From Staphylotrichum longicolle (Eukaryota > Ascomycota > Sordariomycetes > Sordariales > Chaetomiaceae): a stretch of 64,000 nt of DNA. Each line of letters starts with the position of its first letter. Within the stretch, counting starts at the first letter, position 1. Both the position numbers and the translations under genes were made by a program. This document shows positions 11,222 through 21,432 of this stretch, one piece after another. Location: the NCBI GenBank assembly GCA_019096155.1, contig JAHCVI010000001.1, forward strand, positions 3,224,001 through 3,288,000. Reading direction: 5' to 3'. The notes below the pieces were generated by a model that was not told where the DNA came from, did not search any database, and worked only from the letters and a program-made list of their open reading frames with translations.

Positions 11222-11924
11222 ATGGGCGAAAACGCGAAGGACGAGGCGGCACCGTTCCCATTGACGGACGTGGACAAATGGGTCCTCTCCCAGACGGACG
11301 ACGAGTTCACATATCACACCTGGGATGAGCTGCGGCAACTTATTCGTAGGACGACCATGAGTGCTTTCGATAACAGTTCATTCTAGTACTGGGTCGCACT
11401 AACACAGTCCAGAAAACAACCAGCTCGAACGCCTCAAGAGGAAGCCGTCCGATCTTCGGCGGTACATCAAGTGGACTGCCGAGACCAAAGCCGAGTATGG
11501 CAGCATAACCAATTTCCTCCTTGCCCACCGTCTGCCCCGAGCCTGGGGTCCGCCGCCCTTCAAGCCGGCCTCTGACACGCCGTTCGCGGACCCGTCCGAC
11601 TACCGCGTGCTCATCAATGACTGGCCCTACGGCTTCGCCCCGGGCATCACCCACATCGTCGTGTGGTCGCGCACTCCGATCGCGACGGACGACACGGTCG
11701 GCGACATGACGCCCGAGAGCAGGAGGACGGTGGCCGAGTTCATCAAGCGGTACTTTGTAGATAGCCTGGGCCCTGGCGGAGAGGACCGGGTGATGTGGTT
11801 CAAAAACTGGGTGGCGCTCCAGAGCGTGCGGACGGTCGACCACGTCCATGTCCTGGTGAAGGATGTCGAGCCTGCGTTGCTGCAAGAATGGGCGAAGGAA
11901 CATGAGTGGCATAGAGCGCGGTAG
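11222..11924 (+). CDS. DUF3605 protein (N-acetylglucosamine-induced protein 1 family)
   Basis: The protein has the layout of the fungal DUF3605/Gig1 family, whose biochemical role is poorly defined. Exon 1 (11222-11345) encodes FPLTDVDKWVLSQTDDEFTY and HTWDELRQLI; a 67-nt intron (11346-11412) leads to exon 2 (11413-11924) with LRRYIKWTAETKAEYGSI, VLINDWPYGF, HIVVWSRTPI and HVHVLVKD. From ATG 11222 the product is 211 aa. The frame stays open upstream to an ATG at 10913; that extension (MRLLRPSSLLAHVRRPYRLL onward) is rich in Arg, Ser and Leu and has no acidic residue for dozens of positions, as in a mitochondrial presequence. I annotate the shorter form because the family core starts there. 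The 3' end lies 49 bp from the SND2 stop. Confidence 0.8.
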
Positions 11925-11973
11925 ATCATAGGCTTGACACCGCTGGGAGCAAGGCTGCTGGAGAATGCCAGAC

Positions 11974-12459
11974 TTATGCCGCCGCCCGCCGCTGCTTCCG
12001 GTTGCCCACAGGCATGGCGCCGGCGTTCGAATTGGTACCCAGCTGCGCCATCTGCTTCGCGGCCCCCATCATACCAAAGGCCTTGTAGGCGCCATAGGCG
12101 GGGACCACAGTCCAAAAGAACCATGCCCAGTTGCCGAGAAAAGCCACCAGAATTGCGGCGGCCCAGGTGACCCAGACGACGTCGAACATGTACTCGGTCA
12201 GACCGGGAGCGGCGAGGTCCTCCCCGGAGGCCTTGAGGGCTTTCGTCTCCGGGTCATAGCTAGGCCGTCCGGTCTTCTCGAGGGTGAATTGGCAGATGAA
12301 ACTGGGCAGCGAGAGGATGAACCAGAGCAGGAGGGAGCGCGACCTGAAGACGAAGTGCAGGAGCAGGAAGACGCCGTTGACGACGAGCGAGCCAATGTGC
12401 AGGTTGTTGAGGGCCGCCGAGTTGGACTTGGCGCGGTCTTTGCGTGCTTTCTGCGCCAT
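11974..12459 (-). CDS. SND2: SND2/TMEM208 family ER membrane protein
   Basis: Members of this family act in the SRP-independent pathway that targets membrane proteins to the ER. This is a single exon of 161 aa. After a basic start (MAQKARKDRAKSNSAALNNL) come hydrophobic segments at about residues 24-40, 45-62 and 98-130 (MFDVVWVTWAAAILVAFL), and a basic C-terminus ending GNRKQRRAAA. Length and membrane topology fit TMEM208 proteins. An in-frame extension upstream of 12459 lacks an ATG, so the start is clear. It converges with the Gig1-like gene. Confidence 0.87.
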   Translation of the reverse strand: MAQKARKDRAKSNSAALNNLHIGSLVVNGVFLLLHFVFRSRSLLLWFILSLPSFICQFTLEKTGRPSYDPETKALKASGEDLAAPGLTEYMFDVVWVTWAAAILVAFLGNWAWFFWTVVPAYGAYKAFGMMGAAKQMAQLGTNSNAGAMPVGNRKQRRAAA

Positions 12460-13661
12460 GTTGTGCTGCTGTGTCGGTGTCGCTCGAATTACAAGAGTGC
12501 AGGTCGAAGGCGGGAATTGATACCCTTGAAGTGCTGCTGCTTTGTGAGGTGAGGTGGATGAGGTGAGCCCAGGTTGAGGTGGTTTGAACACCACGCCTCA
12601 GTTGCACACTTCCGGGTTGACAGCTGCACCCCTTGCTGCTCCACAAAACATCGAAGCAGGGGTCCCACAGGCCGTCATCATCAGCCCCAACCCAACCGAA
12701 ATCCCAGCTCCAACTTCAGGTCTGGTGTCTTCTTGGCCTCTTACCCATGTGAATAGTTAAAGCTAGTTCTGAGATTCGCATTCTACTAAAAAAAAATGCT
12801 TAATAAACACAAATTTGATCTACAACACTTGGAACCCGATGCAGTGCAGTATTGCATTCACACATGCTTCCGGGGTCTGGTCGTGTGTGGCTGGGAAGAA
12901 GTGGCACAGAAGCCCCACGGCCCGCCTTGGGTTGCTCGGCAGGCTGCAACCGCCCTCAGCGTCCAACGCGCAGCCAATCAACAGGTCTGCCCACCACAAC
13001 ATTGCAGACCAGGGCAGAGCAACGCCGCCGTTGACGCCTTGACAGCTTCCCGACAAGTTCACCAGAAGACATACCAGCCCGTCGCTTGGCCAGAATACCC
13101 GGGGCTGGCGTCGCTGGCTTGTCAACCATTTCCGTTCGTCGCTTCCCTTTTTCTTTTTCTTAAGTGCCATGGTCTGGGGCTTCGGGCGAGTTTGAGCATC
13201 AGCCTTGCGGGTCAGCAGCACCAGGTCGCTGCCCTTGTTTTTGTTCGGCTTCTCGAGAGTTTGTCAAAGGACGGACGACTGGGCGACATTCCACGCCCAG
13301 CTTCAAAGCGATCTCTCGTCAAATCATCACGAGCATCCGATAACGTCGCGCACACGATCTTGCCATAATCTTTGTTTTTAATCCAGCAGTTGCATCCACC
13401 ATCTCTTTCCCGCCTGCCCACCGATAAGACCCCTCGATCGTCACCGGGCGACCACACGAGCGGCCTCAAGTTCGCCTCCGCTCCCGCCACCAGGCACTTT
13501 CCCGCCGCCCACCTTCGCAGGCATTGAGCCCGCCCCATGCGGAACAGGCGCATTCAGCCTACGCCCCTACTCGGTTCGAGCGGTCCCATGGATCACCATC
13601 CTCGGTAGCAACGGGAACATCGAGTCGCACACCAACCCTGCGGAGTCGTGCCTGCTTCGCG
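12460..13661. promoter_or_regulatory. Divergent intergenic region, SND2 and CDC27
   Basis: About 1.2 kb between two divergent genes. Open frames exist (one of 190 codons at 12796-13368) but lack family resemblance and coding bias. It probably contains both promoters and 5' leaders. Confidence 0.5.
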
Positions 13662-16157
13662 ATGGCACCGACCAGCGCGGCGATTGCTGGCTTGCTGAAA
13701 CAGGCCGTTTACTACCATCTCGACAACCTTTCCTACCAAAATGCTCTCTTCTTCGCCGAACGGCTGCAGGCCCACGATCAGCGCTCGCCCGAGTCAACAT
13801 TTCTCCTCGCTCTCTCCTACTTCCGCCTCGGCGATGCTCGATCGGCATACGAAGTGAGCAAATTGGCAGGGTGTCGAGGGGTGCACCTAGGGTGTTCTTT
13901 CATCTTCGCTCAGTCCTGTCTGGATTTGGAACGGTACAAGGATGGGATCACGGCCTTGGAGAAGTCACGGCCGCTGTGGGCGGCCAAGTACAGCGTGGGG
14001 AGGCACACAACGTCAGCGCGAGCACCATACCCCGATGCCGCCGCCGTGAGCTGTCTACTTGGCAAGCTGTACCGCGCCTATGACGACAAGAAGCAGGCCG
14101 TTTCCTGTTTTGAGGATGCGCTGAGAGCCAACCCCTTCATGTGGGACGCCTTCACCATTCTCTGCGACATGGGCGTCAATGTTATGGTACCAAACATCTT
14201 TAAGTTCAACGAAAGCTTTGCCCGCAACTTTGACCAGGAGCCTCGAGCAAACACCGTCGACTCCAGTGGTGGGCCCCCAGACCCATTGCAACGAAAGATA
14301 GGCATCCAGGGCGTGGGCCAAGACGTGGACCCCTTTGAGGGCCACCGCTCGACCGCGTTTCAAGACGTTTCGAGCAACAATATTCTCTTCATCGACCCCA
14401 GCGAGAACGATCCGCTGTCAAGGATGACCGCGGTTCATTCGAGGTATGCAGCGACCAAACGCGGACCCGAGGGGATGGAAACTCCAACCGGTCTTGTTGC
14501 TGCCGCCGAACCACAGGCGCCCCGCGCCCCGTTCCCTCCCGAGCCACCACTAGCCCCGACTCGCCGGACACGAGGAGCTCCGGCCGCCGAGCCGAGTTTC
14601 CTCGACGCCCCGCCAAAGATGAGCTATCGGCTAGGCGCGAGAAAGAGAGACAAGGTCCAAGACCAGTCGGTGGAGCCCTCAGACCCGGCCATGAGAGCCT
14701 CCGCTCTTTCCTTATCAGCTACCGAGCGGAAGCGCACAGCATCAGGACACCCCGTACAGCCACGCCCGATAAACGGTGAGGAGCCGCGGAGGAGTGCGAG
14801 GCTCAACGTTGCGCCTCGAACGACATCACGGTCCAATGCAAATCCAACCGTGACTGGCGCGCCCGCCCCCCGCGAGTTGAAGAAGGCTAGGCCCCCGATC
14901 TCGAGGATTGGGCGCCCGGGCTCCAGCGGCGCGAGTGTCGGCAGGGTTGTTAGTGGCAATCGGAAGCCGCTGGAAGAAAACCACACCATGGATATTGACC
15001 AAGCGGAAGCCCTGCGGGCCAAGGAGCCGGCTCCCATGCCAGTTCCGCCGCCGAAGCCAGCCGAGCCTGAGACGGTGAAGACGGACGAGGGTCTGAAATG
15101 GATCCTGGACTTCTTGAAAAAGATGGCATCCGGATACCGCCTTTCCTCCTTGTTTCAATGCCAAGAAGCACTGACGGCCTTCTCATCGCTTCCACGGAAC
15201 CACCAGGACACGCCCTGGGTGCTGGCGCGGATTGCGAAAGCCCATTATGAGTTGGCGAATTACGCAGAGTCCGAGAAGTACTTCAGGCGGCTGCGGAGGC
15301 TCGCGCCGACGCGGCACGAGGACATGGAGTTTTACTCGACGGTTCTGTGGCAGTTGAGGAAAGGGACAGACCTCTCTTTCCTGGCGCATGAGCTCACTGA
15401 CAGCGTGTGGGACTCTCCGCAAGCTTGGTGCGTGTTGGGGAACGCGTTCTCGTTGGACTGCGAGCACGAGCAAGCACTGCAATGCTTCAAGCGAGCCATC
15501 CAGCTGCATCCGGGCTTTGCCTATGCCTACACTTTGCAGGGACACGAACACGTGGAGAACGAAGAGTACGACAAGGCCTTGGTGTCATACCGGCGCGCGA
15601 TTGCGGCGGACAAGCGACACTACAACGCCTACTACGGGATTGGAAAGGTCTATGAGAAGCTAGGGAACTACGACAAGGCCCTGAGCCACTACCACGCAGC
15701 GCTGGTGATCCATCCGACACATGCCGTCTTGATCTGCTGCATGGGCACGGTGCTGCAGCGACAGAAGCAAATCGTCCAGGCGCTTTCCTACTTCACTAAA
15801 GCTGTCGAGCTGGCACCCAGGGCGCCCGAGATGCGGAGCAAGAAAGCCGGCGCGTTGTTGGCGACCGGGCAGCTGGAGGAAGCGAAGAGGGAGCTGATGA
15901 TTTTGCGCGACATTGCGCCCAACAACGCCCAGGTCCACTTCCTGTTGGCCAAACTCGCGAAGACGCTCGGAGACAAGAGGACAGCGGTGCGCCACTTCAC
16001 AATAGCCCTGAGCTTGGATCCAAAGGTATGCACGGATGGGAGGTCGCATGAAGATTGGTCCAGTTGCTGACATGTTCGCCAGGCGAGCGGGGAGATCAAG
16101 AACGAGATTGGGGGCCTCGAGGACGACGACTGTTTGGACGACTCCATGATGCATTGA
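13662..16157 (+). CDS. CDC27: Anaphase-promoting complex subunit 3 (Cdc27/BimA/Nuc2)
   Basis: A TPR scaffold subunit of the APC/C ubiquitin ligase, which binds activator C-termini and drives mitotic exit. Exon 1 is 13662-16025; a 57-nt intron (16026-16082) leads to a short last exon encoding ASGEIKNEIGGLEDDD and the stop at 16155-16157 (812 aa). N-terminal TPRs occupy about residues 1-165 (YHLDNLSYQNALFFAERLQA). A disordered, basic, Pro-rich insert follows at about 230-480, and a C-terminal array of TPRs at about 485-780 (ALQCFKRAIQLHPGFAYAY, ALVSYRRAIAADKRHYNAYY). The two-block TPR layout with a long linker is typical of Cdc27. The ATG at 13662 is the first in the frame that matches the family; the frame is open further upstream but only through linker-like sequence. 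Confidence 0.93.
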
Positions 16158-17383
16158 TGCTCATGACTGACGAACGTTTCAACGCGACCCTGGCCCTACG
16201 ATTTCCTACGATACCTGACGAACGGACCATGTCTCAGATGAGCATTCGATTTTGTGCCTGGGCGCGTTGTTGATGTCGCTCGACGCGCGCCTAAGAGGTG
16301 GTTGCGAGTGCTCATTTGGAACGGGACGGTCGTTTCATTTTCTTCGCAGCAAGGGCAACATTTTACACAGCATGGCAAAGGCGTTCCTGGAGAGCATCGA
16401 GCATGTTTTTTTTTTCTTGCTCCGTGGGTTGCCTGTGACGGACCGGGCTGGAGTTATGTATGAGTACCGAGCATCGCGTTGGCCGACATGTATAGTACGG
16501 CGGCGTTGGTGAGCGTCAGCGCGGGTGGATTTGGCTGGCGCTCAGCAGGAGAAGGGTACAAAATGGACAATCAGGTTTTCGGTCTGGGTTAGCTCGGGCC
16601 GTGGAATATCTCCCTAGAACTCAGCCGTCGACGTGAAGGCATGAGAGACGAGACCTCTCTACCTACTACTTCTCTTGCTCAAAGCAGAATCAAGACAATG
16701 ACCAGCGAGTGGCTCCTGAGGGGCCGATGAGGTGACCATAGGTCTGACACGGGGAGTCTGCGTGGATCAGACCGACCATCGACCCAGCCTCAAATCTGGT
16801 TTAAACCGGTGGCACCCCTCCACCCCTCGTTTTCTTTTGGGCTCACTTTTGTCTTTCCAGAAGTTGACGCCCCTTTTTTGGGCAGCGCGAGCAACCGCGC
16901 AAAGCTCGGACCACGCCCGTCAAAAATCAGACGGGTTGTTTGGTTGGAGCTGGGCGCGCAAGACGCTCGGGCCACCCCAGTGCGGGGCTCTTTCTCCAAA
17001 ACGCGCAGCGCCGCAGGCAAAAACAATTGAACAATCCCGCCGCATTTCGCAGCGCTTTTTGGCCGCCAATTTCTGAGCCGTAAAACGCAGCATAAAACCG
17101 CGGGCATTTTTCAGGGAAATAACCAGCCAACCCACATCCGAAACAGGACTAGTGCCAAACACACACCCCAAATCACCTGCTGCGCCTGCAGTCTGATTCC
17201 GCTGCCTGGCAACAAGCCTATTTAAACCTTTGGCCCTCCCACTGACAAGCTTTCCCAAAACACTGCTCATCTTACCATTTGCGTGCGTTTGGTCCATCAC
17301 CATCGGCATCAACCTTTGCATCGATTTCATCGATCGGATCCATCCTCTCTACACATCTCCATCAACCAAATACATCCATCAAC
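16158..17383. promoter_or_regulatory. Intergenic region and histone H4 promoter
   Basis: About 1.2 kb. A TATA-like TATTTAAA at about 17218-17225 lies roughly 160 bp before the H4 start codon and is the likely core element. A T9 run occurs near 16407. No further gene seen. Confidence 0.5.
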
Positions 17384-18041
17384 ATGACTGGACGTAAGTT
17401 GACTTCTTTTTTTATGACATCGTCGTCGTCGTCGGCGTCGCGATGCACGCATGCTTTGGGGGTGCAACTCAGTGGTGTCAAGGTCATGGTGGGGTGGGTG
17501 CACGCGTGCCGGTTGCAGAACGCGTCGCGTCCCGCCCCCCCGCCTTGCATCATTGCGCTGGGTCCCCTATGACGGCATGGCATGGCATGGCATAGCATTG
17601 CACGCCCGACGCGTTCGATTTGACGTTCGTTTCTTGTGCTCAACAACAGCAAAACTGACATGTCTTTCTCTCTCCAGGCGGCAAGGGCGGCAAGGGTCTC
17701 GGCAAGGGCGGCGCCAAGCGCCATCGCAAGATCCTGCGCGACAACATCCAGGGCATCACCAAGCCCGCCATCCGCCGTCTGGCGCGCCGTGGCGGTGTCA
17801 AGCGTATCTCTGCCAGTATGTTTACTCCCCCTCATTCTCTATTCGTGAACTGGACACGTGCTGACTGTTTGGAAAAGTGATCTACGAGGAGACCCGTGGC
17901 GTTCTCAAGTCGTTCCTCGAGAGCGTCATCCGCGATGCCGTCACCTACACCGAGCACGCCAAGCGCAAGACGGTCACCTCGCTTGACGTCGTCTATGCCC
18001 TCAAGCGCCAGGGCCGCACTCTCTACGGCTTCGGTGGCTAA
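17384..18041 (+). CDS. H4: Histone H4
   Basis: A core nucleosomal histone. Exons 17384-17393, 17678-17815 and 17878-18041 give 103 residues matching canonical H4 throughout: [40 protein letters not shown], then VYALKRQGRTLYGFGG at the end. Intron 1 (284 nt) interrupts codon 4 and is unusually long for this window; it contains four tandem GGCAT units (17574-17593) and a GTC-rich run. Intron 2 (62 nt) splits the Met codon of SAMIYEE. The nearest gene downstream is TRS20, so it is not paired with an H3 gene inside the window. Confidence 0.98.
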
Positions 18042-18434
18042 GCAACTCGTCCTCATGGGGCTTGCTTGCTTGCTGGGGATGGGGAAGGTCACCGCTCGTA
18101 CCAAGGCGGGGTGCCAAACCTGGGTGGGGTGTTGATTACATGGCATGATCGGATACATCTTTTTTCGCGGTTCTTTTTACGTCTGGCGTTGGGAATGGGA
18201 CGGGTCAAGGCGCAACTATGACATGGTCGATGGGAATGGCCACGGCGTCTTTGGAAGGGTGGTTACCCGAACGAGAATACATTGATTTGATCAAGACGTC
18301 CTGCTTCTTGCTTTTCTGTGATGAACTCTTTGACCGCACGACTTGATTAGCCCCTAATAAACCAAGAACCGAAAACGCATCATAAACATTACCACAACAT
18401 CCTTGCTATCCCATGGTATCTATTCAGAAGGTAT
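18042..18434. other. Convergent 3' flank of H4 and TRS20
   Basis: About 390 bp with no gene seen; probably both 3' UTRs. H4 is transcribed + and TRS20 -. Confidence 0.6.
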
Positions 18435-19040
18435 CTACAAGTACTTCCGCCCCGCGGCCGTGACCCGCTGCCGAAACACCGGACTCCGAATCTCCATGTT
18501 GACCTTGTAAAACGGGCTCATGATGGCCTTGACGTAGTTCTCGTACACCTCGTTGAAGAAGTTCTTGATAGCCTCCTCGGTCTGCGGGCTCGTCGGGTTG
18601 GCGCCGACCGACGTCGAGTTGCGCGTCGACGCGGCCGCCGCGCCGCCGCCGCCGCCGCCCGCCGTCGCCGTCGGCTGGTGCAGCAGCAGGAACTTGACGT
18701 TGCCCGCCGTCATGAAGCAGGATATGTAGTTTGTGAAGAACTTGTCGATTACCTTGAGGTATCTGCGCCCGTCACGTCGCCCGTGTCAGTAACAAAGCCG
18801 GTGGCGGCTGGGAAAGTGGGTGGGTTTGTGAGGAAGATGGGGAAGGGGGCCGTACAGTTGTCCGTTTGTCCACTGCACTTCTTCGACGATGTCCAGGCTG
18901 CTGTGCAGCACGAACTGGTTCAGGTGCCGCGCCTGCTCGGCGAAGCGCGGCTGGCCATCGCCGCCTTGCTTGCTGGTGCCGAACTCGTACTCGAAGAGCG
19001 GGTTGTCCTGGGTGCCGATGATGGCGAAGTAGTAGCTCAT
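18435..19040 (-). CDS. TRS20: TRAPP complex subunit Trs20 (sedlin/TRAPPC2)
   Basis: A small longin-fold subunit of the TRAPP tethering and Rab-GEF complexes in ER-Golgi and autophagy traffic. Exon 1 is 19040-18856; a 93-nt intron (18855-18763) leads to exon 2, 18762-18435 (170 aa). Family landmarks are present: MSYYFAIIGTQDNPLFEYEF, HLNQFVLHSSLDIVEE, LYLKVIDKFFTNYISCFMTA, KNFFNEVYENYVKAIMSPFY. Compared with the usual ~140 aa, it carries an insertion of Gly/Ala/Ser/Thr (GGGGGGAAAASTRNST) between the last strand and last helix, probably a disordered loop. Confidence 0.94.
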
Positions 19041-19508
19041 GGTCTCGACGAGATGGTGCTTCGGAGGGTTTCGTAGGGTTCGTGGGCTTCGTGGGCTCCG
19101 TGGGTTGTGTTATTTTGGGGGGTGGACTGCTATCGGTCTATCATCTGGTGCGCTGCACGTCGGGCGCGTGGGACCGGCTGGGTGGCGGTTATCGCGGGGT
19201 GTTGGGTTCGTTCATCGCCGTGCTGTTTGGAGAGTTGCGATTCATCAATCAGACGGCAGCTCCCTGAGGGCGGTGGTTGAGCTGGGCCGCGCTAACTAGC
19301 ATGCAGGGCGACTGTCCAGCTGGTGGGTCGCGGGGCTCGCTTCATTCTCCACTGCGGACGGGGGCCGGGCCACGATTGGGCTTGGCGTCTGCGACTGGAG
19401 GAGCCGCGTTTTTTTGGACAGGCCCGACAAGGTCCCGTTCTCCGGCATCTCCCAAATCCACCCCCGACAGACCCAGCGGACCGGTTGCAAGCTCCCACCG
19501 CCGCAGAC
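19041..19508. promoter_or_regulatory. Bidirectional promoter, TRS20 and MRPL31
   Basis: A 468-bp gap between two divergent start codons. It must hold both promoters. No TATA box recognised. Confidence 0.5.
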
Positions 19509-19961
19509 ATGTTTGGGCCGTTCAGAATCACAAACTCCCTGAGTGGGGGTCTTCTCTGGTGTGTGCTGAACCCCTTTGCCTCCGCCGTGGACCGACGCTG
19601 ACACGCGACCGCAGGAAGATCCCATGGCGCCTCTCCCCGACCCAGAAGTTCCGGCAACGCAAGCGGTTACGGGCCGTCGACCAGGTCATCGCGACCGTGA
19701 CCAACGCATTGGCCAAGAAGGGCGAGACGCTCAAGTCGCTGGAGCGGTGGAAGTCTGAGATGCCGACCGAGGCCGAGATGCTGCCCCGGGACAAGTACAC
19801 CATGTTCGACCGGAAAGCCAAGAGGTATCGCAAGGGCATCCACAGTACGTGGCTCTCGGGAGGAACTGTCTCTTTGTGCTGTTGTGTGGCTGACATCTTT
19901 GGCGTTAGAACTCCCCAAGTGGACCCGTGTGTCGCAGAGAATCAACCCGCCTGGTTTCTAG
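19509..19961 (+). CDS. MRPL31: Mitochondrial large ribosomal subunit protein mL60 (Mrpl31)
   Basis: A fungal-specific protein of the mitochondrial large ribosomal subunit. Three exons, 19509-19558, 19615-19844 and 19909-19961, encode 110 aa. The start MFGPFRITNSLSGGLLW joins KIPWRLSPTQKFRQRKRLR after intron 1 (56 nt); then come VDQVIATVTNAL, DKYTMFDRKAKRYRKGIH and, after intron 2 (64 nt), KLPKWTRVSQRINPPGF at the end. This order is the Mrpl31 signature. The basic composition fits an rRNA-binding protein, and no separate presequence is evident. Confidence 0.92.
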
Positions 19962-20248
19962 ACGACGAGGAGCGATGGTTCTGGCGTGTATACCCTATGT
20001 ACTATACCAACTGCAATAAACGGCGTTATGATGGCATCAATTCGGTGGCAATCAATGGCAATCATGGAAGAACGGGAGTCCGTCCCAGAAGCAGAGACAC
20101 AACACCGCCCCTTGATCGAGCAATGGCAATTGCAACTGGGAAGAGCCATCGGAAATCTGTCAGAACAACGCCATTGTGATTTCCCGGGGTATTGCCTATC
20201 CTCCCATCAAACCCTATCTAAACACTCCGCCGTCTGGATGCTCTAGAA

Positions 20249-20981
20249 TCATCTCAGCCGCCCGTACCCGTCATCATCGTAGTCCCTCGTCTCACGCTCC
20301 CTCATCCGGGCCGACTGGATCGCCCGGCCGACGCCGCCACGCCCCTCATCGTAATCCTCTCGATACTCGTCGCGCACCTGTCCTCCCGACTTTCCTCGGC
20401 CGTACTGCCGGCCCTCGGTGAAGCCGGGGTCCAGATCTGTCCTGATGATGCGCTCGTCCAGCTTGGTGCCGCCAATGTACTTCATGCAGTCGAGTGCGTC
20501 TTGGTGGGTGTAGTACTCGACGAAGCAGAACCCGCACGGCGTCTTGTTGAACCGGTCGAGCCCCATGACCAGGCGCTTGATCTCGCCGCACTTGGAGAAG
20601 AGCTCGTACACTTGCTCTTCGGTGGTGTAGAAGGACCTGTCGCCCGTCAGCTGCCCTGCCAACTAACTCCCTGTGTCGCCCTCCAAGACTCATTGCGACC
20701 AGCGCAACTGTTGCTTACAGGTTGCCGACGTAGAGGGTGGTTGCGTTCTTGAGCGGATCCTCCTCGGGCTGGTCGTTCTGCATGTTAGTATCGTCGTCGC
20801 CATCGCGTTGGTCCTTGTCGAATCGCCGGCGTTTGTTCTGGGATCCCCGCGAGTCCATATGTTAGTTTGTTTGCCGTTCCTGGCATTGGTGGTCTTCGCA
20901 TTCGCATCAGAAACTCACTCGATTGTTGAAGTAGGCACTTGGCTGATCGAGCCGTTCGACGGTTGCCCGGGGTCCGCGCAT
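20249..20981 (-). CDS. CBC2: Nuclear cap-binding protein subunit 2 (CBP20/Cbc2)
   Basis: The RRM subunit that, with CBP80, binds the m7G cap of nascent mRNA. Exons 20981-20919, 20837-20719 and 20636-20249 give 189 aa. The RRM lies at about residues 52-135 with RNP2 LYVGNL (split by intron 2) and RNP1 GFCFVEYY. The cap-binding tail DPGFTEGRQYGRGKSGGQVR follows, then an acidic/Arg/Gly C-terminus. Splicing intron 2 at the distal AG (20637) gives the conserved NLSFYTTEEQ junction; the nearer AG would add an unrelated eight-residue stretch. It is convergent with MRPL31 (287 bp apart). Confidence 0.94.
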
Positions 20982-21432
20982 TGTGGTGGTTATGTGTGGT
21001 TGGGGAGAAGAAAAGCGTACTGTGTTTGGATTTCGGGAGCTTCAAGAAAGTTGCTGGAGCTGCTGATGGAGGTTGCCGCATTTGTGTCTGCGGCATGTTA
21101 TCGAAGCGCGCAGGGTTGCGGCCAAAGTGGGTCCGGGCTGTCAGTGGGCGACAGGGGGTGTCGGACGCTGTGCCAGATCCGCGTGCCTGCCCAGAAAAAG
21201 CTGTTGGCCAGGCGAAGACGCGCTAAAACAAAGAGCCAAGCTCTGAACTGTCGACTGCCAGAACTGGAGAGCTTCCCAACCTCGCCAAACCTGCACTTTC
21301 CACCACCAACCGACCGACAGCCACAAGGCTTACCCAAGTTCTCCTTGAGCGTTTGCCGAGCTACGCTGCGTTGCGAAGTAGTGTTGCCGATACCCGAGCC
21401 CAAGGTTTAGGTTTTGCAGCACCAGCAACCCG
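20982..21432. promoter_or_regulatory. Bidirectional promoter, CBC2 and NUP82
   Basis: A 451-bp gap between divergent start codons with no other feature recognised. Confidence 0.5.

Noticed and set aside
12796..13368. 190-codon frame upstream of CDC27
   Set aside because: No family resemblance, no consistent wobble bias, and it lies in a promoter interval.
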